Below the pieces are notes generated by a model that saw nothing but the letters and a program-made list of their open reading frames with translations, was not told where the DNA came from and searched no databases. From assembly GCF_004324755.1 (NCBI RefSeq), contig NZ_SDMQ01000008.1:110163-174162 (forward strand): a DNA stretch of 64,000 nucleotides, in the 5' to 3' direction. Position numbers and translations under genes: made by a program. This DNA is from Propioniciclava sinopodophylli. Lineage in GTDB: Bacteria; Actinomycetota; Actinomycetes; Propionibacteriales; Propionibacteriaceae. Shown here one piece after another: positions 44,265 to 58,240 of this stretch (positions are counted from its first letter, which is position 1; each line of letters opens with the position of its first letter).

Positions 44265-45137
44265 ATGGAAGCGATGACCACTGACCGGATCGAGCTGGAC
44301 GAACCGAGCCAGGCCGTGCTGCGCGAGGCGCGCCGGCTGCTGCGCCGCAAGGAGCGCAAGGAGATCGGTGAGTTCCTCGTCGAGGGCCGCCAGGCCGTCC
44401 GGGAGGCGCTCAAGGCGCCCGGCGTCGTGAAGTGGTTGTTCATCCGCTGGGCCAGCGCGCACGACAACGTCGACCTGGTCGAACTCGCGCGCGAGAGCGA
44501 CGTCCCGGTCTACGCGGTGAGCGAGCAGAACCTCGCGACCATGTCCGACACGGTGACCCCCCAGGGCGTCATCGCGGTCGCCCGCAACATCGACGTGAGC
44601 CTGTCGGAGGTGCTGGGCACCAAGCGCAAGGACCCGTCGAAGGAGAAGAAGAAGCACCGTCGCAAGGACGTGGGCCTCATCGTCATCTGCGCCCAGATCC
44701 GTGACCCCGGCAACGCGGGGACCGTCATCCGATGCGCTGACGCCTTCGGTGCGGACGCGGTGATCCTCTCCACCGACTCGGTCGAGGTCTACAACCCGAA
44801 GACCGTGCGGGCCAGCGTGGGCAGCATCTTCCACCTGCCGATCGTCACCGGCGTCGACCTGGAGCAGGCGATCGATGCCTGCCGCGCCGCCGGGCTGCAG
44901 GTGTTCGCGACCGACGGCGAGGCCGGGGTCGACCTGAGCGACCTCGACGCCGAGCTGTCCCGGCCCACCGCGTGGGTGATGGGCAACGAGGCCTGGGGCC
45001 TGCCCAGCGAGCACCTGGCGCTGGCCGACAACACGGTAGCGGTGCCGATCTACGGCCACGCCGAGTCCCTCAACCTGGCCACCGCCGCAGCGATCTGCCT
45101 GTACGCCTCGGCGTCCGCGCAGCGCGCCTCGAACTGA
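44265..45137 (+). CDS. TrmH/SpoU-family RNA 2'-O-methyltransferase
   Basis: A 290-residue SPOUT methyltransferase acting on the ribose of rRNA or tRNA. The N-terminal substrate-binding domain (ARRLLRRKERKEIGEFLVEG) is followed by a Lys-rich linker (KRKDPSKEKKKHRRKD, near residues 122-137) and the knot domain: CAQIRDPGNAGTVIRCADAF near 145-164, VMGNEAWGLPSEH near 238 and PIYGHAESLNLATAAAI near 261. The target is unknown. Starts at 44259 (GTG) or 44274 (ATG) are possible. Its place before pheST is usual in actinobacteria. Confidence 0.92.
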   Translation: MEAMTTDRIELDEPSQAVLREARRLLRRKERKEIGEFLVEGRQAVREALKAPGVVKWLFIRWASAHDNVDLVELARESDVPVYAVSEQNLATMSDTVTPQGVIAVARNIDVSLSEVLGTKRKDPSKEKKKHRRKDVGLIVICAQIRDPGNAGTVIRCADAFGADAVILSTDSVEVYNPKTVRASVGSIFHLPIVTGVDLEQAIDACRAAGLQVFATDGEAGVDLSDLDAELSRPTAWVMGNEAWGLPSEHLALADNTVAVPIYGHAESLNLATAAAICLYASASAQRASN

Positions 45138-45194
45138 CCGCCCAGGGCTCCGGCCCGGCCGAGGAAGCACGAACGAAATCGACAAGGAGGGCCC

Positions 45195-46316
45195 ATGTCG
45201 GGGCCGAACGACAACTACGACCCGAAGCAGGTGGCCGCGCTGAGCGCCGAGTCCCTGGACGCCATCGTCGCGGACGCCCTCGCGGCGTTCTCCGCGGCGT
45301 CCAGCAGCGCCGCGCTCAAGGAGGCCCGCCTGGCCCACGCCGGCGAGAAGTCGCCGATCGCGCTGGCCAACCGCGAGATCGGCGCGCTCCCGCCGGCCGC
45401 ACGCAAGGATGCCGGCCAGCGGATGGGCGCTGCCCGAGGCCGCATCAACGCCGCCCTGGCCGAGCGTCAGGCGGCCGTCGAGGCCGCCGAGCTCGAGCAG
45501 GCGCTGGCGTCCGAGGCCGTTGACGTGACGCTGCCGGTCGCGCTCGCCCCCCAGGGCGCGATCCACCCGATCACCGGCCTGATCGACCTGATGAGCGACG
45601 TGTTCGTCGCCATGGGCTGGGAGATCGCCGAGGGCCCCGAGGCCGAGGCCGAGTGGCTCAACTTCGACGCCCTCAACATCAGCGCCGACCACCCGGCGCG
45701 CGGAGAGTCCGACACGCTGTTCGTCGCGTCGGCCGACGGCGAGGGCGACAGCCACGTCGTCATGCGCACGCACACCTCGCCGGTGCAGATCCGGTCGCTG
45801 CTCGACCGCGAGTTGCCCGTCTACGTGGTGTGCCCGGGCAAGGTCTACCGCGCCGACGAGTTCGACGCCACGCACGTGCCGGTCTTCCACCAGATCGAGG
45901 GCCTGTGCGTCGACAAGGGCATCACCATGGCCCACCTCAAGGGCACCCTCGACCACCTGGCCAAGGAGATGTTCGGCGACATCCGGACGCGCTTCCGCCC
46001 CAACTACTTCCCGTTCACCGAGCCGAGCGCCGAGTACGACCTCGAGTGCTTCGTTTGCCACGGTGCCTCGGTGGGCAACCCGGACGCCCCCTGCAAGACC
46101 TGCCGCAGCGAGGGCTGGATCGAGTGGGGCGGCTGCGGTGTGGTCAACCCGCGGGTGCTGAAGGCCGCCGGCGTCGACTCGAGCGAGTACTCGGGGTTCG
46201 CGTTCGGCATGGGCATCGAGCGCACGCTGATGTTCCGCAACAACGCCGAGGACATGCGCGACATGGTCGAGGGAGACGTCCGGTTCGCCCGGATGCTGAA
46301 GGGAGAGGCCCGATGA
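45195..46316 (+). CDS. pheS: Phenylalanyl-tRNA synthetase alpha subunit
   Basis: Catalytic subunit of the alpha2-beta2 enzyme that charges tRNA-Phe. The 373-residue protein has an N-terminal coiled coil (about residues 1-100) and the class II core: motif 2 in [22 protein letters not shown] near 216-237 and motif 3 [14 protein letters not shown] near 336. A Cys-rich insertion ([13 protein letters not shown]) near 284-304 is typical of actinobacterial PheS. A CAAGGAGG ribosome binding site precedes the ATG. It overlaps pheT by 4 bp. Confidence 0.96.
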   Translation: MSGPNDNYDPKQVAALSAESLDAIVADALAAFSAASSSAALKEARLAHAGEKSPIALANREIGALPPAARKDAGQRMGAARGRINAALAERQAAVEAAELEQALASEAVDVTLPVALAPQGAIHPITGLIDLMSDVFVAMGWEIAEGPEAEAEWLNFDALNISADHPARGESDTLFVASADGEGDSHVVMRTHTSPVQIRSLLDRELPVYVVCPGKVYRADEFDATHVPVFHQIEGLCVDKGITMAHLKGTLDHLAKEMFGDIRTRFRPNYFPFTEPSAEYDLECFVCHGASVGNPDAPCKTCRSEGWIEWGGCGVVNPRVLKAAGVDSSEYSGFAFGMGIERTLMFRNNAEDMRDMVEGDVRFARMLKGEAR

Positions 46317-48913
46317 GGGCGACGAAGAGCTGGATCGCCGAGTACGCCGACCTGCCCGCCGGGCTGTCCGCGTGGCAGCTGGCGGACGCCCTGGTCAGCG
46401 TCGGGCTGGAGGTCGAGCAGGTCGAGGCCATCGGCGGCGACGTGTCCGGCCCGGTCGTCATCGGCCGCGTCGTCGACTTCGTCGAGGAGCCGCAGAAGAA
46501 CGGCAAAACCATCCGCTGGTGCCACGTCGACGTCGGCCCCGAGCATGCCCCGAAGTCCCCGCCCGCCCCGCTCGTCAAGGGCGGCGAGGTCCCTGAGCTG
46601 CGCCCTTCGAGGCTCGCTGACGCTCGCACCTCAGGATCCGCAGAGGGTCCCGGCGCCTACTGGCCCCGCGGCGTGATCTGCGGCGCGCTGAACTTCGCCC
46701 CCGGTGACCACGTCGTGGTCGCGCTTCCCGGCGCCACGCTGCCCGGCCCGTTCCCGATCGGCTCGCGCAAGACCTACGGCCACGTCTCCGACGGCATGAT
46801 CTGCGCCGAGGACGAGCTGGGCCTGGGCGACGACCACGCCGGCATCATCGTGCTCGGCGAGGTCGACGACGAGGGCAACCCCTGGACCATCGGCGCCCCG
46901 GCACTGGAGGCCATGGGCGTCTCCGACGACGTCCTCGACATGCCGGTCACGCCCGACATGGGCCACTGCCTGAGCGTGCGCGGCCTGGCCCGCGAGGCGT
47001 CCCAGGCCCTCCACGTCGCCTACCGCGACGTCATCGCCCACGCCACGCCGGCCCCGAGTCAGGGCGGCCACCCGGTCGTGCTGGAGTCGGAGGCCTGCCC
47101 GCTGTTCGTGGCGCTGACCGTCGAGGGCTTCGACCCCGCCGCCGAGTCGCCGGCTTGGATGAAGCAGCGCCTATCGGCCTGCGGCATGCGCTCGATCTCG
47201 TTGAGCGTCGACATCTCCAACTACGTGATGCTCGAGACCGGCCAGCCGAACCACTGCTATGACGCCGACACCCTCCAGGGCGCGATCGTGGTGCGCCAGG
47301 CGAAGCCGGGGGAGAGGATCACCACCCTCGACGACGTCGTGCGCACGCTGGACGAGGCCGACCTCGTCATCACCGACGACCGCGGCCCCATCGGTATCGC
47401 CGGCGTCATGGGCGGCGAGGACACCGAGCTGCGCGACACCACGACCCGCATCGTGATCGAGGCCGCCAACTTCGACCCGGTCTCGATCGCGCGCACCTCG
47501 CGCCGGCACAAGCTGGGTTCGGAGGCCTCGCGCCGCTTCGAGCGCTCGGTCGACCCGGGGGCCGCCTACGGCGCCGCCCGCCGTGTGGCCGACCTGCTCA
47601 TCGAGCTCGGTGGCGGACGCCTCGCGGCCGAGACGGTCGCCGGTGAGGTCCCGGCCATGCCGGTGCAGACCATCGACGCGGGCCTGCCCGAGCGGATCCT
47701 CGGCATGCCGGTGGCCGCCGACCGCGTCGTCGAGATCCTGACCGCCTCCGGGGTGGAGGTCGCCCGCGACGGGGACACGCTCACCCTGACGCCGCCGTCG
47801 TGGCGCGCCGACCTGGTCGACCCCTACGACTACGTCGAGGAGGTCGGCATCAAGGTCGGCTACGAGCACCTGCCCTCCGTCGTCCCGGCCGCGCCCGTCG
47901 GGCGAGGCTACACGACCGAGCAGAAGCTCCGCCGGGCCATCGGGCGGGCGCTCGCGGCGTCAGGCTTCGTCGAGGTGCTCACCTTCCCGTGGGCCTCGGC
48001 CGCCGACGCGGACGCGCTGGGCCTGGACGCCGACGATCCGCGCCGCCGCACGGTCGCGCTGACGAACCCGCTGGCAGAGACCGCACCGCTGCTGCGTACG
48101 ACGATCCTGCCCGGCCTCTTCGGGGCCGTGGCGCGGAACGCGTCCCGCGGCGCCGACGATCTGGCCCTGTTCGAGGCCGGCCGCGTCTTCTTCGCCTCCG
48201 AGACCGGCGAGGCGGCCCCGCTGCCCAGCGTGGACGGCCGCCCGTCGGACGAGGAGCTCGAGGCCATCGAGCGCGCCATCCCGTGGCAGCCGCGGAACCT
48301 CGCGGCGGTCCTGACCGGCGCGTGGATGCCCGCAGGCTGGCAGGGTGCCGCGACCCTGGCGTCCTGGACCCAGGCCATCGCGTTCGCCGAGATCGCCGCC
48401 GCGGTGGTCGGCGTCCGCCTCGAGCGCCGCAGCGCCCAGCAGGCGCCGTGGCACCCCGGGCGGTGCGCCGAGCTCGTAGTCGGCGAGGAGGTCATCGGCT
48501 ACGCCGGCGAGCTGCACCCCAGCGTCGTCAAGGCGTTCGACCTGCCGACGCGCACCGCGGCGGTCGAGATCGACCTCGACCTGCTGGTCAGCCTGTTCGA
48601 CGGCGCGGGCGTCCTCACCCCGGTTTCGTCGCAGCCCGTCGCCAAGGAGGACATCGCGCTGATCGTCGACGAGTCCGTCCCGGTCGCCGACCTGCAGGAG
48701 GCCGTCGTCGCGGGCGGGGGAGAGCTGCTGGAGTCCGTCCGGCTGTTCGACATCTACCGCGGCGCGCCCGTACCTGAGGGCAAGAAGTCGGTGGCGTTCG
48801 CGCTGCGCCTGCGCGCGTCCGACCGCACGCTGACCGACGCGGATGCCGCAGGCGTGCGCGAGGCGTCCGTCGCGGTCGCCGTCGAGCGCTTCGGGGCGGA
48901 GCTGCGCGCCTGA
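46313..48913 (+). CDS. pheT: Phenylalanyl-tRNA synthetase beta subunit, with repeat-derived insertion
   Basis: Editing and structural subunit of PheRS. The 866-residue protein has the N-terminal tRNA-binding (EMAP-like) domain, the B3/B4 editing region (about 225-400, e.g. [20 protein letters not shown]), the B5 domain and a C-terminal anticodon-binding domain. The EMAP domain is interrupted at about residues 79-117 by a Pro/Ser-rich segment ([19 protein letters not shown]) encoded by a dispersed palindromic repeat. Sequence on both sides rejoins the family alignment, so the protein is probably still functional. Confidence 0.93.
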   Translation: MRATKSWIAEYADLPAGLSAWQLADALVSVGLEVEQVEAIGGDVSGPVVIGRVVDFVEEPQKNGKTIRWCHVDVGPEHAPKSPPAPLVKGGEVPELRPSRLADARTSGSAEGPGAYWPRGVICGALNFAPGDHVVVALPGATLPGPFPIGSRKTYGHVSDGMICAEDELGLGDDHAGIIVLGEVDDEGNPWTIGAPALEAMGVSDDVLDMPVTPDMGHCLSVRGLAREASQALHVAYRDVIAHATPAPSQGGHPVVLESEACPLFVALTVEGFDPAAESPAWMKQRLSACGMRSISLSVDISNYVMLETGQPNHCYDADTLQGAIVVRQAKPGERITTLDDVVRTLDEADLVITDDRGPIGIAGVMGGEDTELRDTTTRIVIEAANFDPVSIARTSRRHKLGSEASRRFERSVDPGAAYGAARRVADLLIELGGGRLAAETVAGEVPAMPVQTIDAGLPERILGMPVAADRVVEILTASGVEVARDGDTLTLTPPSWRADLVDPYDYVEEVGIKVGYEHLPSVVPAAPVGRGYTTEQKLRRAIGRALAASGFVEVLTFPWASAADADALGLDADDPRRRTVALTNPLAETAPLLRTTILPGLFGAVARNASRGADDLALFEAGRVFFASETGEAAPLPSVDGRPSDEELEAIERAIPWQPRNLAAVLTGAWMPAGWQGAATLASWTQAIAFAEIAAAVVGVRLERRSAQQAPWHPGRCAELVVGEEVIGYAGELHPSVVKAFDLPTRTAAVEIDLDLLVSLFDGAGVLTPVSSQPVAKEDIALIVDESVPVADLQEAVVAGGGELLESVRLFDIYRGAPVPEGKKSVAFALRLRASDRTLTDADAAGVREASVAVAVERFGAELRA
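46592..46635. repeat. Palindromic repeat element inside pheT
   Basis: Imperfect 11-bp outer arms (CCTGAGCTGCG / CGCACCTCAGG, one mismatch) enclose CCCTTCGAGGCTCGCTGACG, related to the dispersed words at 1536, 15944 and 62304. It lies in frame in pheT. Confidence 0.7.
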
Positions 48914-48945
48914 CACGCCGGGCGGTGTGGAAGGATGGGGAGGCC

Positions 48946-51468
48946 ATGTCGCTGCTCCCCTTCCTCCCGCCCGACGGCACCGCCGACCCCGACGATCTCG
49001 AGGCGGGCTTCGCGGCCTGGACCAGCGCGAGCGGCCTGAGCCTCTACCCGCACCAGGAGGAGGCGCTGCTGGAGCTGCTGACCGGCTCCAACGTCATCGT
49101 CACCACGCCGACGGGCTCCGGGAAGTCCCTGATCGCGGCCGCGGCGCACTTCACGGCGCTCGCGCAGGGCCGGCGCACGTACTACACGGCCCCGATCAAG
49201 GCCTTGGTCAGCGAGAAGTTCTTCGCGCTGGTCGACACGTTCGGCGCCGAGAACGTCGGCATGGTCACGGGCGACGCCTCGGTGAACGCGGACGCCCCGG
49301 TCGTGTGTTGCACCGCCGAGATCCTGGCCAACATCGCCCTGCGCGAGGGCCGGGACGCCGACGTCGGCCAGGTGGTGATGGACGAGTTCCACTTCGTCGC
49401 CGACCCGGACCGCGGCTGGGCGTGGCACGTTCCGCTCGTGGAGCTCCCGCAGGCCCAGTTCCTCATCATGTCCGCCACGCTCGGGGACGTGTCCCTGCTC
49501 GCCACCCAGCTGGAGCGCACCACGGGGCGCGACACTGCGGTGATCGGCGGCGTCACGCGTCCGGTGCCGTTGAACTACACGTGGTCACTCGACCCGATCC
49601 ACGAGACGATCGGGAACCTGGTCGCGACGCACCAAGCCCCGGTGTACGTCGTCCACGGCACCCAAGCTGCCGCGGTGGAGCGCGCCCAGGCCCTGCTCAG
49701 CCAGGGTGTCCTGGACCCCGACCGCCGGGCCACCCTCGCCGAAGAGTTGAAGGGCTTCGGCTTCGCCCCGGGCTTCGGCCAGACGCTGGCCAAGCTGCTG
49801 CGCGCGGGCATCGCCGTCCACCACGCCGGCATGCTGCCGCGCTACCGCCGGCTCGTCGAGCGGCTGGCCCAGCGCGGCCTGCTCGCGGTGATCTGCGGGA
49901 CGGACACCCTCGGCGTGGGCATCAACGTGCCGATCCGCACCGTGCTGTTCAGTGCGCTGACCAAGTTCGACGGGCGGCGCCAGCGCGTCCTGAGGAGCCG
50001 CGAGTTCCACCAGATCGCCGGGCGGGCCGGACGCGCGGGCTTCGACACGGTCGGGTACGTGGTGGCCCAGGCCCCCGAGCACGAGGTCGAGAACGCCCGC
50101 ATCGTCGCCAAGTTCGCCGACGACCCGAAGAAGCTCCGCTCGGTGCGCCGCAAGCAGCCGCCCGAGGGGTTCATCAACTACACCGAGGCGACATTCACCA
50201 AGCTCATCGATTCCCAGCCGGAGGAACTCCACCCGCGGCTCTCCCTGAGCCACGCCATGCTGCTCAACCTCCTCCAGCGCGACGAGGACACCGGCGCCGC
50301 CGTCGTCCGCCTCATCGACTCCGTCAACCCGGACGCCGCGACCCGGCGCCGGCTCATCAAGCGGGCCGCGCAGCTGGGCCGCTCGCTCGTCCGCGCCGGT
50401 GTGGTCGAGCGCCTCGACCGCCCGACCTCCGGCGGACGCCGCTACGCCCTCGACGTCGACCTGCAGCGCGACTTCGCGCTCAACCAACCCCTCTCGGCCT
50501 TTGCATTGGCGGTCATCGAAACCCTGGACGTCGAATCGCCGGAGTACGCCCTCGACGTGGTCAGCGTCATCGAGGCCACACTGGAGAACCCCATGGTGAT
50601 CCTGCTCCAGCAGCAGTTCATCGCCCGTGGCCAGGCCGTCCAGGAGATGAAGGCGGACGGGCTCGACTACGACGAGCGCATGGACGCCCTCGACGATGTC
50701 ACCTACCCCCAGCCGCTCGCCGAACTCCTGGAACACGCGCACGCCGTGTACGCCGGTGGGCACCCGTGGCTGGCGGAGACGCCGGTGAAGCCCAAGTCGG
50801 TCGTGCGTGACATGTACTCCCGGGGCATGACCTTCGGGCAGTTCGTCGCGCACTACAAGGTCCAGCGCTCGGAGGGCCTGTTGCTGCGCTACCTGTCGGA
50901 CGCCTTCCGGGCACTCCGCCAGACCGTGCCGGAGTCGGCCCGCACCGAGGAACTCGCCGACATCATCGCCTGGCTGGGCGAGGTCAACCGCCTCACCGAC
51001 TCCTCGCTCATCGACGAGTGGAACAAGCTGGCCAGCCTCACCGGTGGGGAGGTCGTTGCGCTGGACGAGGCCCCGCCGCCCAGCCGGCCGGTGACCGGCA
51101 ACGAGCGGGCGTTCCGGGTGCTGGTCCGCAACGCGATGTGGCGCCGGGTCGAACTGATGGCCGACGACGACCTGGACGCCCTTGCTTCTCTGGAGACAGG
51201 GCAGTCGGTGGTGATGACCCGCAGGCACTGGGACGATGCCCTGGGCGACTACTGGCACGAGCACGACCAGATCGGCACGGACGCCGACGCGCGTGGCCCG
51301 AGGTTCTTCGACGTCACGCCGAAAGGACGGACGTGGCAGGTGCGCCAGATCATCGCCGACCCCGAGGGCAACCACGACTGGGCCCTGCACGCGTGGGTCG
51401 ACCTCGACGAGTGCGACGAGGCCGGCGACCTCATCGTGCACACCACGGACTTCAGCCGGCAGGACTGA
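48946..51468 (+). CDS. DEAD/DEAH-box RNA helicase with DUF3516 C-terminus
   Basis: An 840-residue superfamily 2 helicase of the Ski2/Mtr4-like group found in actinobacteria. Walker A TTPTGSGKS is near residues 54-62, the DEFH box near 145, MSATLGD near 176 and the motif VI segment HQIAGRAGRAGFDT near 355. The large C-terminal DUF3516 region begins around 400. It probably acts in RNA turnover or ribosome processing; the substrate is inferred only. ATG 48946 has a GGGGAGG ribosome binding site. Confidence 0.92.
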   Translation: MSLLPFLPPDGTADPDDLEAGFAAWTSASGLSLYPHQEEALLELLTGSNVIVTTPTGSGKSLIAAAAHFTALAQGRRTYYTAPIKALVSEKFFALVDTFGAENVGMVTGDASVNADAPVVCCTAEILANIALREGRDADVGQVVMDEFHFVADPDRGWAWHVPLVELPQAQFLIMSATLGDVSLLATQLERTTGRDTAVIGGVTRPVPLNYTWSLDPIHETIGNLVATHQAPVYVVHGTQAAAVERAQALLSQGVLDPDRRATLAEELKGFGFAPGFGQTLAKLLRAGIAVHHAGMLPRYRRLVERLAQRGLLAVICGTDTLGVGINVPIRTVLFSALTKFDGRRQRVLRSREFHQIAGRAGRAGFDTVGYVVAQAPEHEVENARIVAKFADDPKKLRSVRRKQPPEGFINYTEATFTKLIDSQPEELHPRLSLSHAMLLNLLQRDEDTGAAVVRLIDSVNPDAATRRRLIKRAAQLGRSLVRAGVVERLDRPTSGGRRYALDVDLQRDFALNQPLSAFALAVIETLDVESPEYALDVVSVIEATLENPMVILLQQQFIARGQAVQEMKADGLDYDERMDALDDVTYPQPLAELLEHAHAVYAGGHPWLAETPVKPKSVVRDMYSRGMTFGQFVAHYKVQRSEGLLLRYLSDAFRALRQTVPESARTEELADIIAWLGEVNRLTDSSLIDEWNKLASLTGGEVVALDEAPPPSRPVTGNERAFRVLVRNAMWRRVELMADDDLDALASLETGQSVVMTRRHWDDALGDYWHEHDQIGTDADARGPRFFDVTPKGRTWQVRQIIADPEGNHDWALHAWVDLDECDEAGDLIVHTTDFSRQD

Positions 51469-51490
51469 CCCCGCCGGGCGCCCGACGAAG

Positions 51491-52390
51491 TCAGTCGTCG
51501 AGCAGCGCGCGGCGGGGGATCGCGTCCAGGGCGAACGTCCCGTCCTGGTCGACGGGCTCGGCCGCCGCGGCCAGCGCCGTCTGCCCTGCCTGGTCGCCGA
51601 GGAGGTGGGCGATGAGGGCCGCGGTGGGGCGGTCCCCGGGTTCCTTGGCCAGGCAGGCCGTGATGATCGACTCCAGGTCGGGCGGGGTGCCCTCGGGCAG
51701 GGGCGGCGGCTCCTCGCGGACGTGCGCCAGCGCGGTAGCGATCGGGGTGCCCTTGTCGAACGGCTTGCTGGCCGACAACATCTCGTGGGCCAGGACGCCG
51801 AGACCGTAGACGTCGGTGGCCGGGCCGACAGTCTGGCCCAGGGCCTGCTCAGGGCTGAGGTAGTGCGCCGTGCCGAGCACCTGCCCGGTCAGCGTGCGCG
51901 CCTCGGCGTCGATCGAGCGGGCAATCCCGAAGTCCATCAGCTGGGCCTGGTCGCCGTTGACAAGGATGTTGGCCGGCTTGATGTCGCGGTGGATGATGCC
52001 CGCGTCGTGGGCCACCGACAGCGCGGACGCCAGCTGGCCCAGCAGGCGGCGGACGTCCGCCGGCGGCAGCGGCCCGGCGGCCAGCACGCCGCCCAGCGTC
52101 GGGCCGTCCACGTACTCCATCACCAGGAAGACGAGGCCGTCATCCTCGCCGAAGTCATGGATCGTGACGGTGTTGGGGTGGGAGAGCTGCGCGGCGAAAC
52201 GGGCCTCGTCACGGAAACGTTCGACCAGGGCGAACTCGTCCTGCGTGTGCGGGTGCATGATCTTGAGGGCGACGGTTCGCTCCAGCGTCTCGTCCACGGC
52301 CTCCCACACCTGGCCCATTCCTCCGGAGGCCACATGCCTTACCATCCGGTAACGGCCAGCCAGGACCACTCCGGGATGCAGTCGCTGCAT
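51491..52390 (-). CDS. Soluble serine/threonine protein kinase
   Basis: A 299-residue Hanks-type kinase. The Gly loop ASGGMGQVWEA is near residues 22-32, the catalytic Lys in VALKIMHP near 43, the catalytic loop HRDIKPANIL near 137, DFGIARS near 158 and LGTAHYLSPEQALG near 175. After the kinase domain (ending near 265) there is only a short tail. No membrane helix or PASTA domain is present, unlike PknB. The target is unknown. A GAGGTGG ribosome binding site supports ATG 52390. Confidence 0.93.
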   Translation of the reverse strand: MQRLHPGVVLAGRYRMVRHVASGGMGQVWEAVDETLERTVALKIMHPHTQDEFALVERFRDEARFAAQLSHPNTVTIHDFGEDDGLVFLVMEYVDGPTLGGVLAAGPLPPADVRRLLGQLASALSVAHDAGIIHRDIKPANILVNGDQAQLMDFGIARSIDAEARTLTGQVLGTAHYLSPEQALGQTVGPATDVYGLGVLAHEMLSASKPFDKGTPIATALAHVREEPPPLPEGTPPDLESIITACLAKEPGDRPTAALIAHLLGDQAGQTALAAAAEPVDQDGTFALDAIPRRALLDD

Positions 52391-52500
52391 GCCCACCTCC
52401 ACTCGCGCCGAGAATCGTCCCCAACGCGATCCGGTCGTTGACAAGCATACTTGCCGGTGTCCGATCCGATACCAACGGATGGCAACCTTCGACAATGACC

Positions 52501-53907
<1,407 letters not shown>

Positions 53908-53913
53908 GCCGTG

Positions 53914-53919
53914 AGGGTA
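53914..53919 (-). promoter_or_regulatory. -10 box for a leaderless transcript (malic enzyme)
   Basis: TACCCT on the minus strand, six bases before the GTG at 53907. Confidence 0.45.
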
Positions 53920-53960
53920 TCGGGATTGGGTGCACCCGGTCGCACGTGACCGCCCGCGCG

Positions 53961-55313
53961 TCAGCCGGCGCGTTCTGCGGAGATCGTGGGGTCGTGCGGC
54001 GCTGCGTCGAAGGCGTCCGGGATTCCGTCGGCGTCGGCGTCCCGTCGCTCGGCCTCGGTCGCCCGGCGGTAGCGGCGGTTGCGGGGCACCAGCACCAGCG
54101 AGGCGAGGAGGGCCGCCAGCACGGACGCGAGCAGGATGCCGACCTTGGCGGCGTCCCCGGCGTCACTGCCCAGCCCGAAGCTGAGCTCGCCCACCAGGAG
54201 CGAGACGGTGAAGCCGATGCCCGCCAGGAGGCCCACGCCGGCCAGGTCGATCCACCGGATGGTGGGGTCGAGGTTCGCCCGCGTCAGCCGCGTGAGCAGG
54301 AACGTGGACGTGACGATGCCAAGGGGCTTGCCCAGCACGAGCCCGCCGATGATGCCCAGGGCGACCGGCGAGCTGACGGCGTCCACCAGGCCGTCCCAGC
54401 CGCCGACGGCCACGCCGGCGGAGAAGAAGGCGAACACCGGCACCGCGAACCCGGTCGACAGGGGGCGGTAGTTGTGCTCGAACGTCATGGCCAGGCCCTT
54501 GCCGGGGCCGGACGCCGGGTCCTTGCGTCGGACGGGGGTGGCGAAGCCGAGCAGGACGCCGGCGATCGTGGCGTGGATGCCAGAGGCGTGCAGGAGGGCC
54601 CACGCGACGAAGGCCAGCGGCAGGAGGATGGCCCACGGGGCCCACCGGTTCTCGGCGAACCAGCGCGGGAACCGCTGCACCAGCACCGTGTAGACGGCCG
54701 CCGGCACCAGGAACAGGCCGAGCGCGGCCAGGTTGAGCTCGGCGGTGTAGACCACGGCGATGATGACGATGGCGATCAGGTCGTCCACGACGGCCAGGGT
54801 GAGCAGGAACAGGCGCAGCGCGCTGGGAAGGTGCGTGCCGACGATGGCGAGGACGGCCACGGCGAAGGCGATGTCGGTGGCGGCCGGGATCGCCCAGCCG
54901 CGCAGGGTCTCCGGTGCGCCCAGGTTGGCCAGCATGTAGATCAGGGCAGGCACCGCCACGCCGGCAGCGGCCGCGACCATCGGCACCATTGCCGTGCGGG
55001 GGTCGCGCAGGTCGCCGGCCACGAACTCGTTCTTGAGCTCGAGGCCCACGAGGAAGAAGAAGACGGCGAGCAGCCCGTCGGCAGCCCAGGCGCCGAGGCT
55101 CAGGTCCAGGTGCAGCGATTCGGGGCCGACCCGCAGGTCGCGCAGGGCGAAGTAGCTGTCGGCGGCGGGAGAGTTCGCCCAGACGATGGCGATCGCAGCA
55201 GCCGCCATCAGGAGCAGGCCGCCTGTGGTCTCGAGGCGCAGCAGGGCGCCGACGCGCAGGTGCTCGGCGTAGCTGCCGACCGACAGGATGCGGCGCGGGG
55301 ATCGGTTCGTCAT
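53961..55313 (-). CDS. nhaA: Na+/H+ antiporter NhaA
   Basis: Electrogenic sodium/proton antiporter for pH and salt homeostasis. The 450-residue protein has about 12 membrane helices. The paired ion-binding aspartates are in [15 protein letters not shown] near residues 173-187, and [13 protein letters not shown] and [15 protein letters not shown] are also typical. After the last helix a 40-residue tail ends in [18 protein letters not shown], which resembles a thrombospondin type 3 calcium-binding repeat. ATG 55313 has an AGGAG ribosome binding site. Confidence 0.93.
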   Translation of the reverse strand: MTNRSPRRILSVGSYAEHLRVGALLRLETTGGLLLMAAAAIAIVWANSPAADSYFALRDLRVGPESLHLDLSLGAWAADGLLAVFFFLVGLELKNEFVAGDLRDPRTAMVPMVAAAAGVAVPALIYMLANLGAPETLRGWAIPAATDIAFAVAVLAIVGTHLPSALRLFLLTLAVVDDLIAIVIIAVVYTAELNLAALGLFLVPAAVYTVLVQRFPRWFAENRWAPWAILLPLAFVAWALLHASGIHATIAGVLLGFATPVRRKDPASGPGKGLAMTFEHNYRPLSTGFAVPVFAFFSAGVAVGGWDGLVDAVSSPVALGIIGGLVLGKPLGIVTSTFLLTRLTRANLDPTIRWIDLAGVGLLAGIGFTVSLLVGELSFGLGSDAGDAAKVGILLASVLAALLASLVLVPRNRRYRRATEAERRDADADGIPDAFDAAPHDPTISAERAG

Positions 55314-55390
55314 GGGGCTCCTAGGGGTCGCGTCGAAGAGGACGCCGACCAGACTTCCCGGCACACCGAGGCGCCACTCTACAGGGGTGG

Positions 55391-55432
55391 GCCGTCCCGT
55401 TCACCAGCGGGATCCCCGCCCATCGGGACGGG
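55391..55432. promoter_or_regulatory. Inverted repeats between nhaA and tetR, candidate operator
   Basis: CCGTCCCG (55392-55399) and CGGGACGG (55424-55431) form a perfect inverted repeat. Between them GCGGG-ATC-CCCGC is a second, short palindrome. They sit just upstream of the tetR -10 box and the nhaA leader. Confidence 0.4.
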
Positions 55433-55441
55433 CGCCCTCGC

Positions 55442-55447
55442 TAGTCT
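55442..55447 (+). promoter_or_regulatory. -10 box for a leaderless transcript (tetR)
   Basis: TAGTCT, six bases before the ATG at 55454. Confidence 0.5.
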
Positions 55448-55453
55448 GCCCCC

Positions 55454-58236
<2,783 letters not shown>

Positions 58237-58240
<4 letters not shown>

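Noticed and set aside
49585..51441. A 618-codon minus-strand frame opposite the helicase
   Set aside because: It is a shadow of the DUF3516 helicase frame, with Val/Asp/Gly-rich composition and no motifs.
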